Below are positions 1 through 7,240 of a stretch of 10,882 nucleotides of DNA, one piece after another. The position numbers and the translations under genes are program-made. The stretch is from Thermodesulfobacteriota bacterium. Lineage in GTDB: Bacteria > Desulfobacterota_D > UBA1144 > Nemesobacterales > UBA2774. The notes under the pieces are model-generated. The model ran no database searches, was not told where the DNA came from, and was given only the letters and a program-made list of their open reading frames with translations. The DNA is taken from contig JBCCIH010000066.1 in NCBI GenBank assembly GCA_039028315.1, positions 1-10,882 on the forward strand, given 5' to 3'. How positions within the stretch are numbered: the stretch's first letter is position 1; every line of letters starts with the position of its first letter.

Positions 1-1302
1 GCCCAGTCTCATTGTGCCGCCCATATCGTTTATTTCTCTTTGGTGATCCATTAGATCAATTACTGGGCTTACCACATCTTCTGAAAATTCAATTGAGTGA
101 GCATCTTTGATGCCGCATATATGTCTGGCAAATTCTACAACGGCCATCTGCATTCCTAGGCAGATACCGAAAAAAGGAACTTTTTGTTCTCTAGCAAATC
201 TTATAGCTTCTATTTTCCCTTCAAATCCTCGTTTACCAAAACCGCCAGGGACCAAGATACCGTGGACATCCTCTAAAAGTGTTTCGACTCCTTGGGATTC
301 AATATCTTCAGAGTCTACATACTTAATCTCGACCTTGGAATCATTAGCCAAACCTCCGTGGTCTAGCGCTTCATGAAGACTTTTGTAGGAGTCTTGCAAG
401 CTTACATATTTCCCCACTACTCCAATAGTAACGTCTGATTGTGGGTTTTTAAATCTCTGTGCAATATCAACCCACTTGGATATATCAGGTTTTTTGGTCC
501 ACATATTTAAATAATCAATAATAATCTGGTCCAATTTTTCTTGATGAAGATATATAGGTACTTCGTAAATAGTGCTGACGTCTATAGCTGTAATAACAGC
601 CTCATTGTTTACATTGCAAAATAAGGCAATTTTATCTTTTATGTCTTGTGGCAGATGTCTTTCTGTTCTACAAAGTAATATGTCTGGCTGGATACCAATT
701 TGCAGTAGCTCCTTTACGCTATGCTGAGTTGGCTTAGATTTAAGCTCTCCTGCAGCTGCTAGATATGGAACATATGTGAGATGTACAAAAAGAGTATTTT
801 CTTTTCCAAGATCGCCTCTGAGTTGTCTAACTGCTTCTAGAAATGGAAGACTCTCAATATCTCCTACAGTTCCACCTATTTCTACTATTACAACGTCGTT
901 ATCATCAGCAACATCAAGTACTCGCTGTTTTATCTCATCAGTAATATGAGGTATCACTTGCACTGTTTTACCAAGATACTGTCCTTCTCTTTCCTTAGAA
1001 ATTACAGAGTTATATATACGTCCGCTTGTAAAGTTGTTTTTCTGAGAAAGATTTGAATGAGTAAAGCGTTGGTAATGGCCCAAGTCCAAGTCAGTTTCAG
1101 CCCCGTCATCAGTTACATATACCTCACCGTGCTGGAGCGGGTTCATTGTGCCTGGATCAACATTAATATAAGGGTCTAATTTTTGAAGGGATACCTTGAG
1201 GCCCCTGCTTTCAAGAAGTGCACCAACCGATGCGGCAGCTAGCCCTTTGCCTAAGGACGACATAACACCACCGGTTACAAATATAAACTTAGTCTTCTCC
1301 AA
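1..1302 (-). CDS. pyrG: CTP synthase (glutamine-hydrolysing), C-terminus cut by window edge
   Basis: Converts UTP, ATP and glutamine (or ammonia) to CTP, the last step of de novo pyrimidine nucleotide synthesis, in the cytoplasm. My translation gives 434 residues without a stop. It opens with FIFVTGGVMSSLGKG, the synthetase P-loop, followed by KLDPYINVDPGTMNP, HGEVYVTDDGAETDLDLGHY and VEIGGTVGDIES, all hallmark CTP synthase blocks. The class I glutaminase domain follows, with PGGFGKRG and the nucleophile elbow GICLGMQ, whose Cys is residue 381. The frame ends at GGTMRLG, so about 100 residues including the catalytic His/Glu pair lie outside. The start is TTG at 1302, directly after an in-frame TAA. 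The next Met lies inside the P-loop region and would remove the conserved first strand. A GAGG sits 10 bases upstream. It is the third gene of the rph-rdgB-pyrG series but has its own promoter match. Identity is certain; the start is very likely. Confidence 0.97.
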   Translation of the reverse strand, partial: MEKTKFIFVTGGVMSSLGKGLAAASVGALLESRGLKVSLQKLDPYINVDPGTMNPLQHGEVYVTDDGAETDLDLGHYQRFTHSNLSQKNNFTSGRIYNSVISKEREGQYLGKTVQVIPHITDEIKQRVLDVADDNDVVIVEIGGTVGDIESLPFLEAVRQLRGDLGKENTLFVHLTYVPYLAAAGELKSKPTQHSVKELLQIGIQPDILLCRTERHLPQDIKDKIALFCNVNNEAVITAIDVSTIYEVPIYLHQEKLDQIIIDYLNMWTKKPDISKWVDIAQRFKNPQSDVTIGVVGKYVSLQDSYKSLHEALDHGGLANDSKVEIKYVDSEDIESQGVETLLEDVHGILVPGGFGKRGFEGKIEAIRFAREQKVPFFGICLGMQMAVVEFARHICGIKDAHSIEFSEDVVSPVIDLMDHQREINDMGGTMRLG

Positions 1303-1312
1303 TTAACAAAAA

Positions 1313-1316
1313 CCTC
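1313..1316 (-). promoter_or_regulatory. Shine-Dalgarno of pyrG supporting a TTG start
   Basis: Read on the minus strand the site is TGAGGT, with GAGG 10 bases before the TTG at 1302. The spacing is a little long. An in-frame TAA at 1303-1305 means no start further upstream is possible, so this site and the conserved N-terminal strand together fix TTG as the start. Confidence 0.6.
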
Positions 1317-1360
1317 AGAAATTACTTGAATTGTAAGGCGGGACCGTGTTGGTCTTTATT

Positions 1361-1389
1361 AATATATTCAAAACCATTCGATCTGGCAA
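1361..1389 (-). promoter_or_regulatory. Sigma-70-type promoter for pyrG
   Basis: On the minus strand there is TTGCCA (1389-1384; 5 of 6 to the -35 consensus), a 17-base spacer, and TATATT (1366-1361; 5 of 6 to the -10). Transcription would begin near 1354 and give a leader of about 52 bases before the TTG start. The predicted first bases are GACC, not the G-run/C pattern behind reiterative-initiation control of pyrG in some Firmicutes, so I see no sign of that control. The site lies in the 135-bp gap after rdgB, so pyrG can be expressed without the upstream genes. Confidence 0.6.
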
Positions 1390-1437
1390 TACTATTTGGC
1401 GTATTTTTTTCAGAAATAGAAAATTTTTTGTAAAATT

Positions 1438-2025
1438 CTACTTAGAACGCAGTATTTCTCTTAATTTGAACAATGCTTTTGCCCGGTGACTTATCTGATT
1501 TTTGAGCTCAGAGTCAATTTCAGCCATAGTTTTATTAAGATTAGGCAAATAAAATATAGGATCATAACCAAAACCGCCTTCGCCTCTTATATGGTCTAAA
1601 ATCTGCCCTTCGCAAAATCCTTCAACTGTGAGTTCATCTCCTTTAGGATCAACTAGCGCCAGGACACAAACAAATCTTGCGTCTCTAACAGGATTATCAC
1701 CTAATTCGATTAAAACCTTCTCTATATTAGACTTATCATTGGCACCTTCACCTGAATACCTGGCAGAGTACACACCCGGACGGCCTTCTAAGGCATCTAC
1801 CTCAAGTCCAGAGTCATCTGCTAGAGTTAATTTTCCAGAGTACGCGGCTATCTCTCTAGCTTTTTTAAGCGCATTATCTTTAAATGTCTGACCGTCTTCT
1901 ATCACTTCTGGAGGGTTTCCTATATCAGAAAGAGACAATACAGTTTCAAATACTCCTTGTAGTAGTTTAGAGAACTCTCTGACTTTACCCTTATTCGTGG
2001 TTGCGAGTACGACTTCTTTGATCAT
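1438..2025 (-). CDS. rdgB: Non-canonical purine NTP pyrophosphatase (XTP/dITP, HAM1 family)
   Basis: Hydrolyses XTP, ITP and dITP to the monophosphate and pyrophosphate, keeping deaminated purines out of DNA and RNA; cytoplasmic, usually a dimer. The 195 residues are full length for the family. Visible motifs are the N-terminal nucleotide-binding TTNKGK (9-14), the acidic metal and catalytic segment LADDSGLEVDAL (68-79, with D70 and D71), GVYSARY, the base-recognition FGYDP (152-156) and the C-terminal SHRAKA (179-184). The ATG lies 4 bases after the rph stop codon. I find no clear Shine-Dalgarno, so translation is probably coupled to rph. Pairing of rph with rdgB is common in bacteria and supports both calls. 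Confidence 0.96.
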   Translation of the reverse strand: MIKEVVLATTNKGKVREFSKLLQGVFETVLSLSDIGNPPEVIEDGQTFKDNALKKAREIAAYSGKLTLADDSGLEVDALEGRPGVYSARYSGEGANDKSNIEKVLIELGDNPVRDARFVCVLALVDPKGDELTVEGFCEGQILDHIRGEGGFGYDPIFYLPNLNKTMAEIDSELKNQISHRAKALFKLREILRSK

Positions 2026-2029
2026 AGTT

Positions 2030-2743
2030 CTATTTTGTCAGTGCTTCTTTTTGCTTTTTGATAAGCTGTTTTATGCCTTTCTCTGCCAGTTTTACCATAT
2101 CTGTTAGTCTGTTTTTACTAAAGGGTTTCTCTTCAGCGGTACCTTGAACCTCTACTAAGAGGCCAGATCCTGTCATTGCGATATTCATATCTACTTCGGC
2201 TGATGAATCCATTTCATAATCTAAATCTAAAACAGTTTTTCCATCAACAATTCCAACGCTAACAGCCGCTATATAATCAATTAAAGGGTTTTCTTTAACA
2301 AGCCCCTTTTTGACTAGGTAATTACAAGCATCAGCTAAGGCTACAAACCCTCCTGTAATAGAAGCGGTTCTAGTACCTCCGTCAGCCTGCATTACATCAC
2401 AATCTATTGTTATTGATCTCTCACCTAACTTATCAAAGTCGATAACAGCTCTTAGAACGCGTCCAATGATTCTTTGTATCTCATGAGACCGTCCTCCTAT
2501 TTTGCCTCTGACTCCATCGCGCCTAATGCGCTCTTGCGTGGAGCGGGGCAGCATCGCATACTCTGTAGTTACCCATCCGGTTCCAGTATCGCGCAAGAAA
2601 GGTGGAACGCTTTCTTCAACTGTTGCTGTGCATATTACCTTTGTTTCACCCATTTCTATTAGAGCTGAACCTTCAGCATTTTTCATAAATCCGCGTGTGA
2701 TTTTTACAGGCCTCATTTGGTCTGACTTTCTTTTTCTAGCCAT
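2030..2743 (-). CDS. rph: Ribonuclease PH
   Basis: A phosphate-dependent 3'-to-5' exoribonuclease that trims tRNA 3' ends, releasing nucleoside diphosphates; it works as a hexameric ring in the cytoplasm. At 237 residues it is the usual length. Motifs seen are MRP near the N-terminus (10-12), GRSHEIQRIIGR (84-95), and the core CDVMQADGGTRTASITG (115-131) with the phosphate-binding Thr-Arg. MDSSAEVDMN (178-187) supplies the paired aspartates D179 and D185 that bind metal in this family. The first Met is supported by GAGG at 2751-2754, 7 bases upstream. It is the promoter-proximal gene of the minus-strand cluster with rdgB, and diverges from the MFS genes. Nothing is missing from the active site, unlike the frameshifted rph of E. 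coli K-12. Confidence 0.97.
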   Translation of the reverse strand: MARKRKSDQMRPVKITRGFMKNAEGSALIEMGETKVICTATVEESVPPFLRDTGTGWVTTEYAMLPRSTQERIRRDGVRGKIGGRSHEIQRIIGRVLRAVIDFDKLGERSITIDCDVMQADGGTRTASITGGFVALADACNYLVKKGLVKENPLIDYIAAVSVGIVDGKTVLDLDYEMDSSAEVDMNIAMTGSGLLVEVQGTAEEKPFSKNRLTDMVKLAEKGIKQLIKKQKEALTK

Positions 2744-2775
2744 TTGTTATCCTCATTTTTTCTTTTAGTTGGGAA

Positions 2776-2784
2776 ATAATACCA
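2776..2784 (-). promoter_or_regulatory. Extended -10 promoter candidate for rph-rdgB
   Basis: The minus strand reads TGGTATTAT, an extended -10 (TGn followed by a 5-of-6 match to TATAAT). The position 17 bases upstream reads AAAGTT, a poor -35, which is tolerable with an extended -10. The start would fall near 2769, giving a leader of about 26 bases that holds the GAGG ribosome site. This is motif matching only. Confidence 0.4.
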
Positions 2785-2810
2785 TAGTTACAATAAATAA
2801 CTTTAACTCA

Positions 2811-2839
2811 TGTTGTTTTTAGCATTTCTGAGTTATAAT
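2811..2839 (+). promoter_or_regulatory. Promoter candidate for the MFS transporter pair
   Basis: A perfect TATAAT lies at 2834-2839. Upstream there is only a weak -35: TGTTGT with a 17-base spacer, or TTGTTT (2813-2818) with a 15-base spacer. Transcription would start near 2846, 23 bases before the TTG start codon. The site is back to back with the rph promoter candidate in the 125-bp divergent gap. Confidence 0.45.
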
Positions 2840-2853
2840 GGGGTTAATTACGT

Positions 2854-2859
2854 AGGAGG
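2854..2859 (+). promoter_or_regulatory. Shine-Dalgarno AGGAGG of the first MFS gene
   Basis: A perfect AGGAGG stands 9 bases before the TTG at 2869. It is 24 bases from the next in-frame ATG at 2884, too far for that codon. It therefore decides for the TTG start, in agreement with the second transporter, whose ATG is at the equivalent position. Confidence 0.8.
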
Positions 2860-2868
2860 GACTTTATC

Positions 2869-4131
2869 TTGCTCACTGCTGGAATGCAGACTCAAAAAAC
2901 TGATTTACACCCACTTCTCCCTCTTTATATGCTGATATTGATTGCATTTGCCGGCTACGGGCTTATGGTGTCAATTTTTATTCCTATGCTGATGCATGAT
3001 GTAGGTGGTTTTTTTGATAAGTCTGTATCAACATCTACAAGAGCAATATACGGAGGAATATTGCTTGCGCTTTATCCATTAGGACAGTTTCTGGGCGCTC
3101 CTGTAATTGGGACTTTTGCTGATAAATTTGGCAGAAAGCGCATCCTGACGATATCTCTTGTTTTTACAATTTTTTTCTATCTAGTAATTGCATATTCAAT
3201 TGATATAAAAGTTCTATGGCTGCTTTTTGCAGCTTGTTTTTTAGCTGGGCTTACTGAGTCTAATGTGGCAATTTGCCAAAGCGCCATCGCAGATGTTAGC
3301 ACTGAGGCGGATAGAGGCAGGTTGTTCTCATATCTATACACATTCATGAGCCTTGGATACTTTGTGGGTCCATTGGCAGGAGGACAAATAGCAGTGCATT
3401 ATGGTCTTTCTAAGCCATTTTGGATTTCCGCGATTTTGCTAGTATTTATATATTTATGGATTTGGATAAGTTTTCATGACTCATTTGTGCCAGATAAAGA
3501 TAAGGTAATCAGCTATTTTAAAACCTTTACAAATCTCGGAACGGTGTTTACCGATCTTCCAATAAGACGTGTTTATCTGATAAATTTCCTGATCTACCTG
3601 GGAATATTTGGATTGGCCCGAATAATACAAATTTATATTGTAGACGAGTGGAACTGGGGAATCGATAAAATAACCCTCTACTACGCAATTCTCTCAGGTA
3701 TGTGTGCTGTATCTAACATGATATTTTTTGCGCCATTATCTAAACGCTTTAGTTTAAAAACTATTACCACATGGTCTGGTATTATAGGTGGATTAATGGT
3801 GTTGGTTATCGTGATACCAAAATCAGACTACTCAATTTGGTACACCTCAATTCCAGCTTTCTTTATTTTGATGTGGACAGTCTCTGCTTGCGGCGCTTAT
3901 CTATCAAACTTAGTAAGCGGGGATAGACAGGGCCGTGTACTTGGGAATAACCTAGCTCTTCAAGTCGGCGCAGAAGCCATTGGAGCTGCGGCCGGAGGAC
4001 TCTTGGCAGCACTATTTATACCGCTACCTATACTGGTCTATGGTATTGTGACAATATTCGGCGCACTGATACTTATTACCTATAAAGAGCATAAAAAGCC
4101 TGAGGAACCTGCCGATGGTCAAGGAGAATAG
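2869..4131 (+). CDS. MFS transporter, DHA1/TetA-like, first copy of a tandem pair
   Basis: An inner-membrane secondary transporter of the major facilitator superfamily, probably a proton-driven exporter; the substrate cannot be told. The 420 residues hold about 12 hydrophobic helices. Between helices 2 and 3 is motif A, GTFADKFGRKR (81-91). The SLGYFVGPLAGG stretch (161-172) matches motif C, the antiporter signature in helix 5, which favours export. TM4 carries the unusual polar run ESN (130-132). A long charged loop (about 205-237) joins the two halves, and the tail is hydrophilic and acidic. The start is TTG, supported by a perfect Shine-Dalgarno and by the matching N-terminus of the second copy (MLxAGMQxQKTD in both). 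Its own 3' end carries the ribosome site of the next gene. Roughly seven residues in ten match the second copy by eye. Fold is certain; substrate unknown. Confidence 0.9.
   Translation: MLTAGMQTQKTDLHPLLPLYMLILIAFAGYGLMVSIFIPMLMHDVGGFFDKSVSTSTRAIYGGILLALYPLGQFLGAPVIGTFADKFGRKRILTISLVFTIFFYLVIAYSIDIKVLWLLFAACFLAGLTESNVAICQSAIADVSTEADRGRLFSYLYTFMSLGYFVGPLAGGQIAVHYGLSKPFWISAILLVFIYLWIWISFHDSFVPDKDKVISYFKTFTNLGTVFTDLPIRRVYLINFLIYLGIFGLARIIQIYIVDEWNWGIDKITLYYAILSGMCAVSNMIFFAPLSKRFSLKTITTWSGIIGGLMVLVIVIPKSDYSIWYTSIPAFFILMWTVSACGAYLSNLVSGDRQGRVLGNNLALQVGAEAIGAAAGGLLAALFIPLPILVYGIVTIFGALILITYKEHKKPEEPADGQGE
4121..4126 (+). promoter_or_regulatory. Shine-Dalgarno AAGGAG of the second MFS gene
   Basis: AAGGAG lies within the last codons of the first transporter, 8 bases before the ATG at 4135. 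The stop and start codons are only 3 bases apart, so both proteins are almost certainly made from one message. Confidence 0.75.
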
Positions 4132-4134
4132 ATA

Positions 4135-5376
4135 ATGCTTTCTGCAGGAATGCAGCCTCAAAAAACTGATATTCATCCCATATTGCCCCTATATATGGTC
4201 ATTGCTACTGCCTTTGCCGGCTATGGACTTATGGTAGCAATCTTTATTCCTATGCTAATTCATGACACCGGCTTTTTTGATAAGTCCGTTACTAATTCTA
4301 CCAGAGCAATATACGGCGGAATATTGGTAGCTCTATATCCACTTGGACAATTTATAGGATCTCCTGTTATTGGCTCTTTAGCAGATAAATTCGGTCGCAA
4401 AAGAGTGCTCACCATATCTCTTATCTTCACAATCTTTTTCTACGTTGTTATTGCTTATGCGATTGATATAAGAATGCTCTGGCTACTAATGGGAGCATGC
4501 TTTTTGGCTGGGCTAACTGAATCAAATGTAGCAATATGCCAGAGTTCCATAGCTGATATCAGTACACAAGAAGACAGAGGGAGACTATTTTCCTACCTGT
4601 ATTCGTTTATGAGTCTTGGCTATTTTATAGGCCCTCTCGCTGGAGGTCAGATAGCTGTTCACTATGGTCTTTCAACTCCATTTTGGATAGTAATAGGCTT
4701 ATTAGTATTAGTTTATATTTGGGTGTGGATTAGTTTTCATGACCCGTATATACCTGACAAAGATAAAGTAATAAGCTATTTCAAAACATTTACGAACCTG
4801 GGAACAGTATTTACAGATCTTCCTATAAGAAGAGTGTATCTCGTTAATTTTCTAATTTACTTCGGTCTTTTTGGTATAGCACGAACTATTACAATCTACG
4901 TAGTGGACGAATGGAATTTTAGTCTTGATAAAGTAACTCTCTACTACGCCATTGCTTCAGCTGCCTGTGGAATATCTAACCTCTTCTTTTTTGCACCTCT
5001 TGCTAAGAGATTTAGCCTTAGGTCCATTGCCATATGGTCTGGTTTAGTTGGCGGTATAATGCTGATCATCGTTGTTATTCCTCAAGCAGAATACACAATC
5101 TGGTTTACCTCTATCCCAGCGTTTTTTATCTTGATGTGGGCTATTTCTGCTTGTGGAGCCTACATATCAACCTTAGTCGGCTCTGAGCGCCAGGGAAGAG
5201 TTTTAGGCAATAACCTTGCTCTCCAGGTAGGTGCAGAGTCAATCGGCGCAGCTCTTGGTGGATTTCTAGCAGCTATATTTGTGCCGCTATCAGTGGTGAC
5301 TTACGGAGTCGCTATCATCATAGGATCTTTAATTCTAATAACATACAAAACACCGAGCAAAGATAAAATAACTTAA
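4135..5376 (+). CDS. MFS transporter, DHA1/TetA-like, second copy of a tandem pair
   Basis: An inner-membrane transporter of 413 residues, paralogous to the gene just upstream. It has the same 12-helix plan, motif A as GSLADKFGRKR (80-90), and motif C as SLGYFIGPLAGG (160-171). Differences from its partner are spread through the helices and are mostly swaps of hydrophobic residues. One residue is missing in the loop after helix 1 (HDVGGFF becomes HDTGFF), and the acidic tail of the first copy is replaced by a short lysine-rich end. The central loop, residues 207-236, is identical to the partner. Synonymous sites differ heavily, so the duplication is old and selection holds the proteins. Working together as a heteromeric exporter, or as two pumps of related specificity, are both possible; the sequence cannot decide. 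A terminator-like hairpin follows. Confidence 0.9.
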   Translation: MLSAGMQPQKTDIHPILPLYMVIATAFAGYGLMVAIFIPMLIHDTGFFDKSVTNSTRAIYGGILVALYPLGQFIGSPVIGSLADKFGRKRVLTISLIFTIFFYVVIAYAIDIRMLWLLMGACFLAGLTESNVAICQSSIADISTQEDRGRLFSYLYSFMSLGYFIGPLAGGQIAVHYGLSTPFWIVIGLLVLVYIWVWISFHDPYIPDKDKVISYFKTFTNLGTVFTDLPIRRVYLVNFLIYFGLFGIARTITIYVVDEWNFSLDKVTLYYAIASAACGISNLFFFAPLAKRFSLRSIAIWSGLVGGIMLIIVVIPQAEYTIWFTSIPAFFILMWAISACGAYISTLVGSERQGRVLGNNLALQVGAESIGAALGGFLAAIFVPLSVVTYGVAIIIGSLILITYKTPSKDKIT

Positions 5377-5419
5377 AAATTAAAATCATAAATCTATGCT
5401 CGTCTTTCTGTCGTATTTT

Positions 5420-5456
5420 CTTATACTAATACGTAGTAGAAGCTTTTTTTGTTTTT
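5420..5456 (+). terminator. Rho-independent terminator candidate after the MFS pair
   Basis: The arm CTTATACTA (5420-5428) can pair with TAGTAGAAG (5434-5442), giving nine positions with one A/G mismatch around a 5-base loop ATACG. One C, then seven T, a G and five T follow. The stem is AU-rich and thus weak, but its place 43 bases after the MFS stop and its T-run make it the likely end of that transcript. Confidence 0.5.
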
Positions 5457-5487
5457 ATGCAACTAATCTAAAGAAACTACATAGGGT

Positions 5488-5498
5488 TGGTATATAAA
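5488..5498 (+). promoter_or_regulatory. -10-like element abutting the SDR start codon
   Basis: The sequence TTGGTATATAAAT ends 4 bases before the ATG at 5504. It contains TATAAA (5493-5498; 5 of 6) and a TGG just before TATATA. I see no good -35. If used, transcription would begin within about a base of the ATG and the mRNA would be leaderless, which fits the lack of a Shine-Dalgarno. AT-rich chance matches are common here, so this is tentative. Confidence 0.25.
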
Positions 5499-5503
5499 TA
5501 ATA

Positions 5504-6301
5504 ATGATAAATAAAGTTGTCCTAATAACCGGCGCGTCTTCTGGTTTTGGTCTTGAGACTGCTAAACATCTTTCTAATATTGGATACAGAGTTTACGGTA
5601 CTTCTAGAGATAAGAGTCTTAAGGATATTAATTTTGAATTAATACAGCTTGATGTAACATCTGAGGAGTCTATTAATTCATGCATTGAATATGTTTTAGA
5701 AAGAGAAAATAGGGTCGATGTTCTTATTAATAACGCCGGCTACATCCTATCAGGATTTATTGAAGAGACACAGATTGATGAAGCTAAAGCAGTCATGGAG
5801 ACTAATTTTTATGGCGCGGTACGTATGACTAAAAAAGTGCTTGCTATTATGAGGCAGCAGGGCTCTGGGCAGATAATCAATATAAGCTCATCAGCAGGAC
5901 TATTGGCTGTACCCAACTTGGGTTTTTATTCGGCTAGCAAATTTGCTTTGGAGGGTTTTAGTGAGACGCTTAAATACGAAGTAGAAAAATTCAACATAAG
6001 AGTTTCAATAATTGAGCCTGCAATATTCAAAACTAACATCGGCAGATCTAAAGCCATGGCTAAGAATAAGATTAAAGAATATGATTCAATGAGAAGATCG
6101 GTAAAGATGGCGCTTAAAAGAGGCTATGATAATGGCGGAGATCCACTAAAAATGGCTCTCTTGGTAGCTTCAATTATAAAAGAAAAGCATCCTAAACTTA
6201 GATATAGAATTGGCCCAAATTCTTTATTGGTTAATTGTCTTAAATGGTTTCTTCCCGAAACCATAAACTCCTGGGCGCTTAAGAAATATTACAATCTCTA
6301 A
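5504..6301 (+). CDS. Short-chain dehydrogenase/reductase (classical SDR)
   Basis: A cytoplasmic NAD(P)-dependent oxidoreductase of 265 residues with a Rossmann fold; the substrate is unknown. The cofactor motif TGASSGFG is at 9-16, NNAG at 76-79. The catalytic tetrad is complete: N101, S129 (in NISSSAG), Y142 and K146 (YSASK). Arg35 in GTSRD after the second strand favours NADPH. The C-terminal extension, rich in aromatic and basic residues (about 235-265), resembles SDRs acting on lipid-like or retinol/steroid-like substrates, but that is inference. No Shine-Dalgarno precedes the ATG, and an in-frame TAA 9 bases upstream rules out an earlier start. It is transcribed alone, with a terminator candidate in front, and its stop codon is one base from that of the convergent LysR gene. 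Confidence 0.93.
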   Translation: MINKVVLITGASSGFGLETAKHLSNIGYRVYGTSRDKSLKDINFELIQLDVTSEESINSCIEYVLERENRVDVLINNAGYILSGFIEETQIDEAKAVMETNFYGAVRMTKKVLAIMRQQGSGQIINISSSAGLLAVPNLGFYSASKFALEGFSETLKYEVEKFNIRVSIIEPAIFKTNIGRSKAMAKNKIKEYDSMRRSVKMALKRGYDNGGDPLKMALLVASIIKEKHPKLRYRIGPNSLLVNCLKWFLPETINSWALKKYYNL

Positions 6302-6302
6302 T

Positions 6303-7187
6303 TCAATTATAGTGAAAAATCTTTTTTAACTCTCTTTCAAAGAAATTCAAACATATTTGGATTTTTTCGCTATTTAAGAATTCTTTATGCGTAATTAACC
6401 AAATTGGTGAGCCGAATTTTGAATCGGGATCGCTTAGTTCTACCAATGAATCATCTACATTGTTATATACACATGGCAAAAGACCTATTCCAAGTCCGGC
6501 TTTGACACTTGAATATATACTCTCCATAGAATTTGCCTTAAGAGCGATGTTCTCATCAGATATTTTAGTTCTCAGCCATTTGGTAGATTTTATATTCTCA
6601 ATTTTTTCACTTCCTAAAATGAACATGTTGTCTTTATAAAAGTTAGAATTGTCCATATTCGGCCTTGTTTTCATATAGTCTTTTGATGCGTACAATGCCC
6701 ATGTCCCCTTTCCGATTTTAAGCGCATGCTCATGAGGTTCTACTCTTTCCGTTGAGCGTATAGCTAAATCAGCCTCTCTTTTATATATATCAAAGAATTC
6801 CTCGGCTACTGTGATCTCAAGCTTTAGCATGGGATATTGCTTTGTGAATTTCACGACTAGATCTGGCAATACAACATTGGCGATAACATTTGTTGTAGTG
6901 AGGTTTACAGAACCAAAAATGTCTGAAAGGTCATCTTCTAATATCTTGTCAATTTTTTTTATCTCATTAGTTAGTGTTTCTGAATGAGATGCTAGGGCTT
7001 CACCTAAAGAAGTTAGTACATATCCTTGCCCGAGTCTCTTAAGTAGTCTTTTGCCGGTTTTTCTCTCTAGCCTCAAAAGTCGTCTATGAACAGTAGTCTG
7101 GTCTATATCCAGCTCTCTAGCTGCTTTTGAAAGGTTTAGAGTTTTAGACACTTCTAAGAAAACCTTAAGGTCATCCCAGTTATACAT
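6303..7187 (-). CDS. LysR-type transcriptional regulator
   Basis: A DNA-binding regulator of 294 residues. The N-terminal winged helix-turn-helix begins WDDLKVFLEVSKTLNLSKAA, with the recognition helix in DQTTVHRRLLRLE (29-41). A linker helix and the two-lobed effector-binding domain (about 90-290) follow. The WDDL opening is typical of the LTTR branch that starts MxxWDDLxxFLxVA. I start it at the ATG at 7187, which has GGAGG five bases upstream. An upstream in-frame ATG at 7277 would add 30 residues unlike any LTTR N-terminus and would run through the operator-like dyads. It diverges from the secreted ADC-like gene, the usual LTTR-target arrangement, so it probably controls that gene and itself. 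The inducer is unknown. Its tail is convergent with the SDR, which could be a second target but shares no obvious site. Confidence 0.94.
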   Translation of the reverse strand: MYNWDDLKVFLEVSKTLNLSKAARELDIDQTTVHRRLLRLERKTGKRLLKRLGQGYVLTSLGEALASHSETLTNEIKKIDKILEDDLSDIFGSVNLTTTNVIANVVLPDLVVKFTKQYPMLKLEITVAEEFFDIYKREADLAIRSTERVEPHEHALKIGKGTWALYASKDYMKTRPNMDNSNFYKDNMFILGSEKIENIKSTKWLRTKISDENIALKANSMESIYSSVKAGLGIGLLPCVYNNVDDSLVELSDPDSKFGSPIWLITHKEFLNSEKIQICLNFFERELKKIFHYN

Positions 7188-7192
7188 TGAAA

Positions 7193-7197
7193 CCTCC
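7193..7197 (-). promoter_or_regulatory. Shine-Dalgarno GGAGG that sets the LysR start
   Basis: GGAGG on the minus strand lies 5 bases before the ATG at 7187. I see no comparable site in front of the upstream in-frame ATG at 7277. It therefore fixes the shorter, family-typical N-terminus. Confidence 0.75.
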
Positions 7198-7201
7198 ATA
7201 T

Positions 7202-7217
7202 ATCTGCAATTATGCAG
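7202..7217 (+). promoter_or_regulatory. Operator-like dyad 1 between LysR and the ADC-like gene
   Basis: ATCTGCAATTATGCAG contains the perfect inverted repeat CTGCA-ATTA-TGCAG centred at 7210.5. The first 14 bases match the minus-strand copy at 7248-7261 in 12 positions. Its centre is about 65 bases upstream of the start predicted for the ADC-like gene. LTTR recognition sites typically sit there. Binding is inferred, not shown. Confidence 0.5.
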
Positions 7218-7240
7218 TATTAACTCTGCAAACAAACTGA

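Noticed and set aside
107..376. Plus-strand open frame inside pyrG
   Set aside because: Lies opposite conserved CTP synthase codons; its protein is proline/serine-rich with no motif. It is an antisense shadow.
1341..1353. GACC-AACAC-GGTC hairpin in the pyrG leader as an attenuator
   Set aside because: Only four base pairs and no alternative structure or T-run; too weak to call a regulator.
1385..1437. Terminator after rdgB
   Set aside because: Only a 5-base inverted repeat (AATAC/GTATT) with an 8-base loop and no T-run, so I do not call one.
1628..1891. Plus-strand open frame opposite rdgB
   Set aside because: Covers the conserved rdgB motifs in antisense, with no ribosome site and no recognisable domain.
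2474..2768. Two plus-strand open frames opposite the start of rph
   Set aside because: They overlap each other and the conserved RNase PH N-terminus in antisense, and have no family features.
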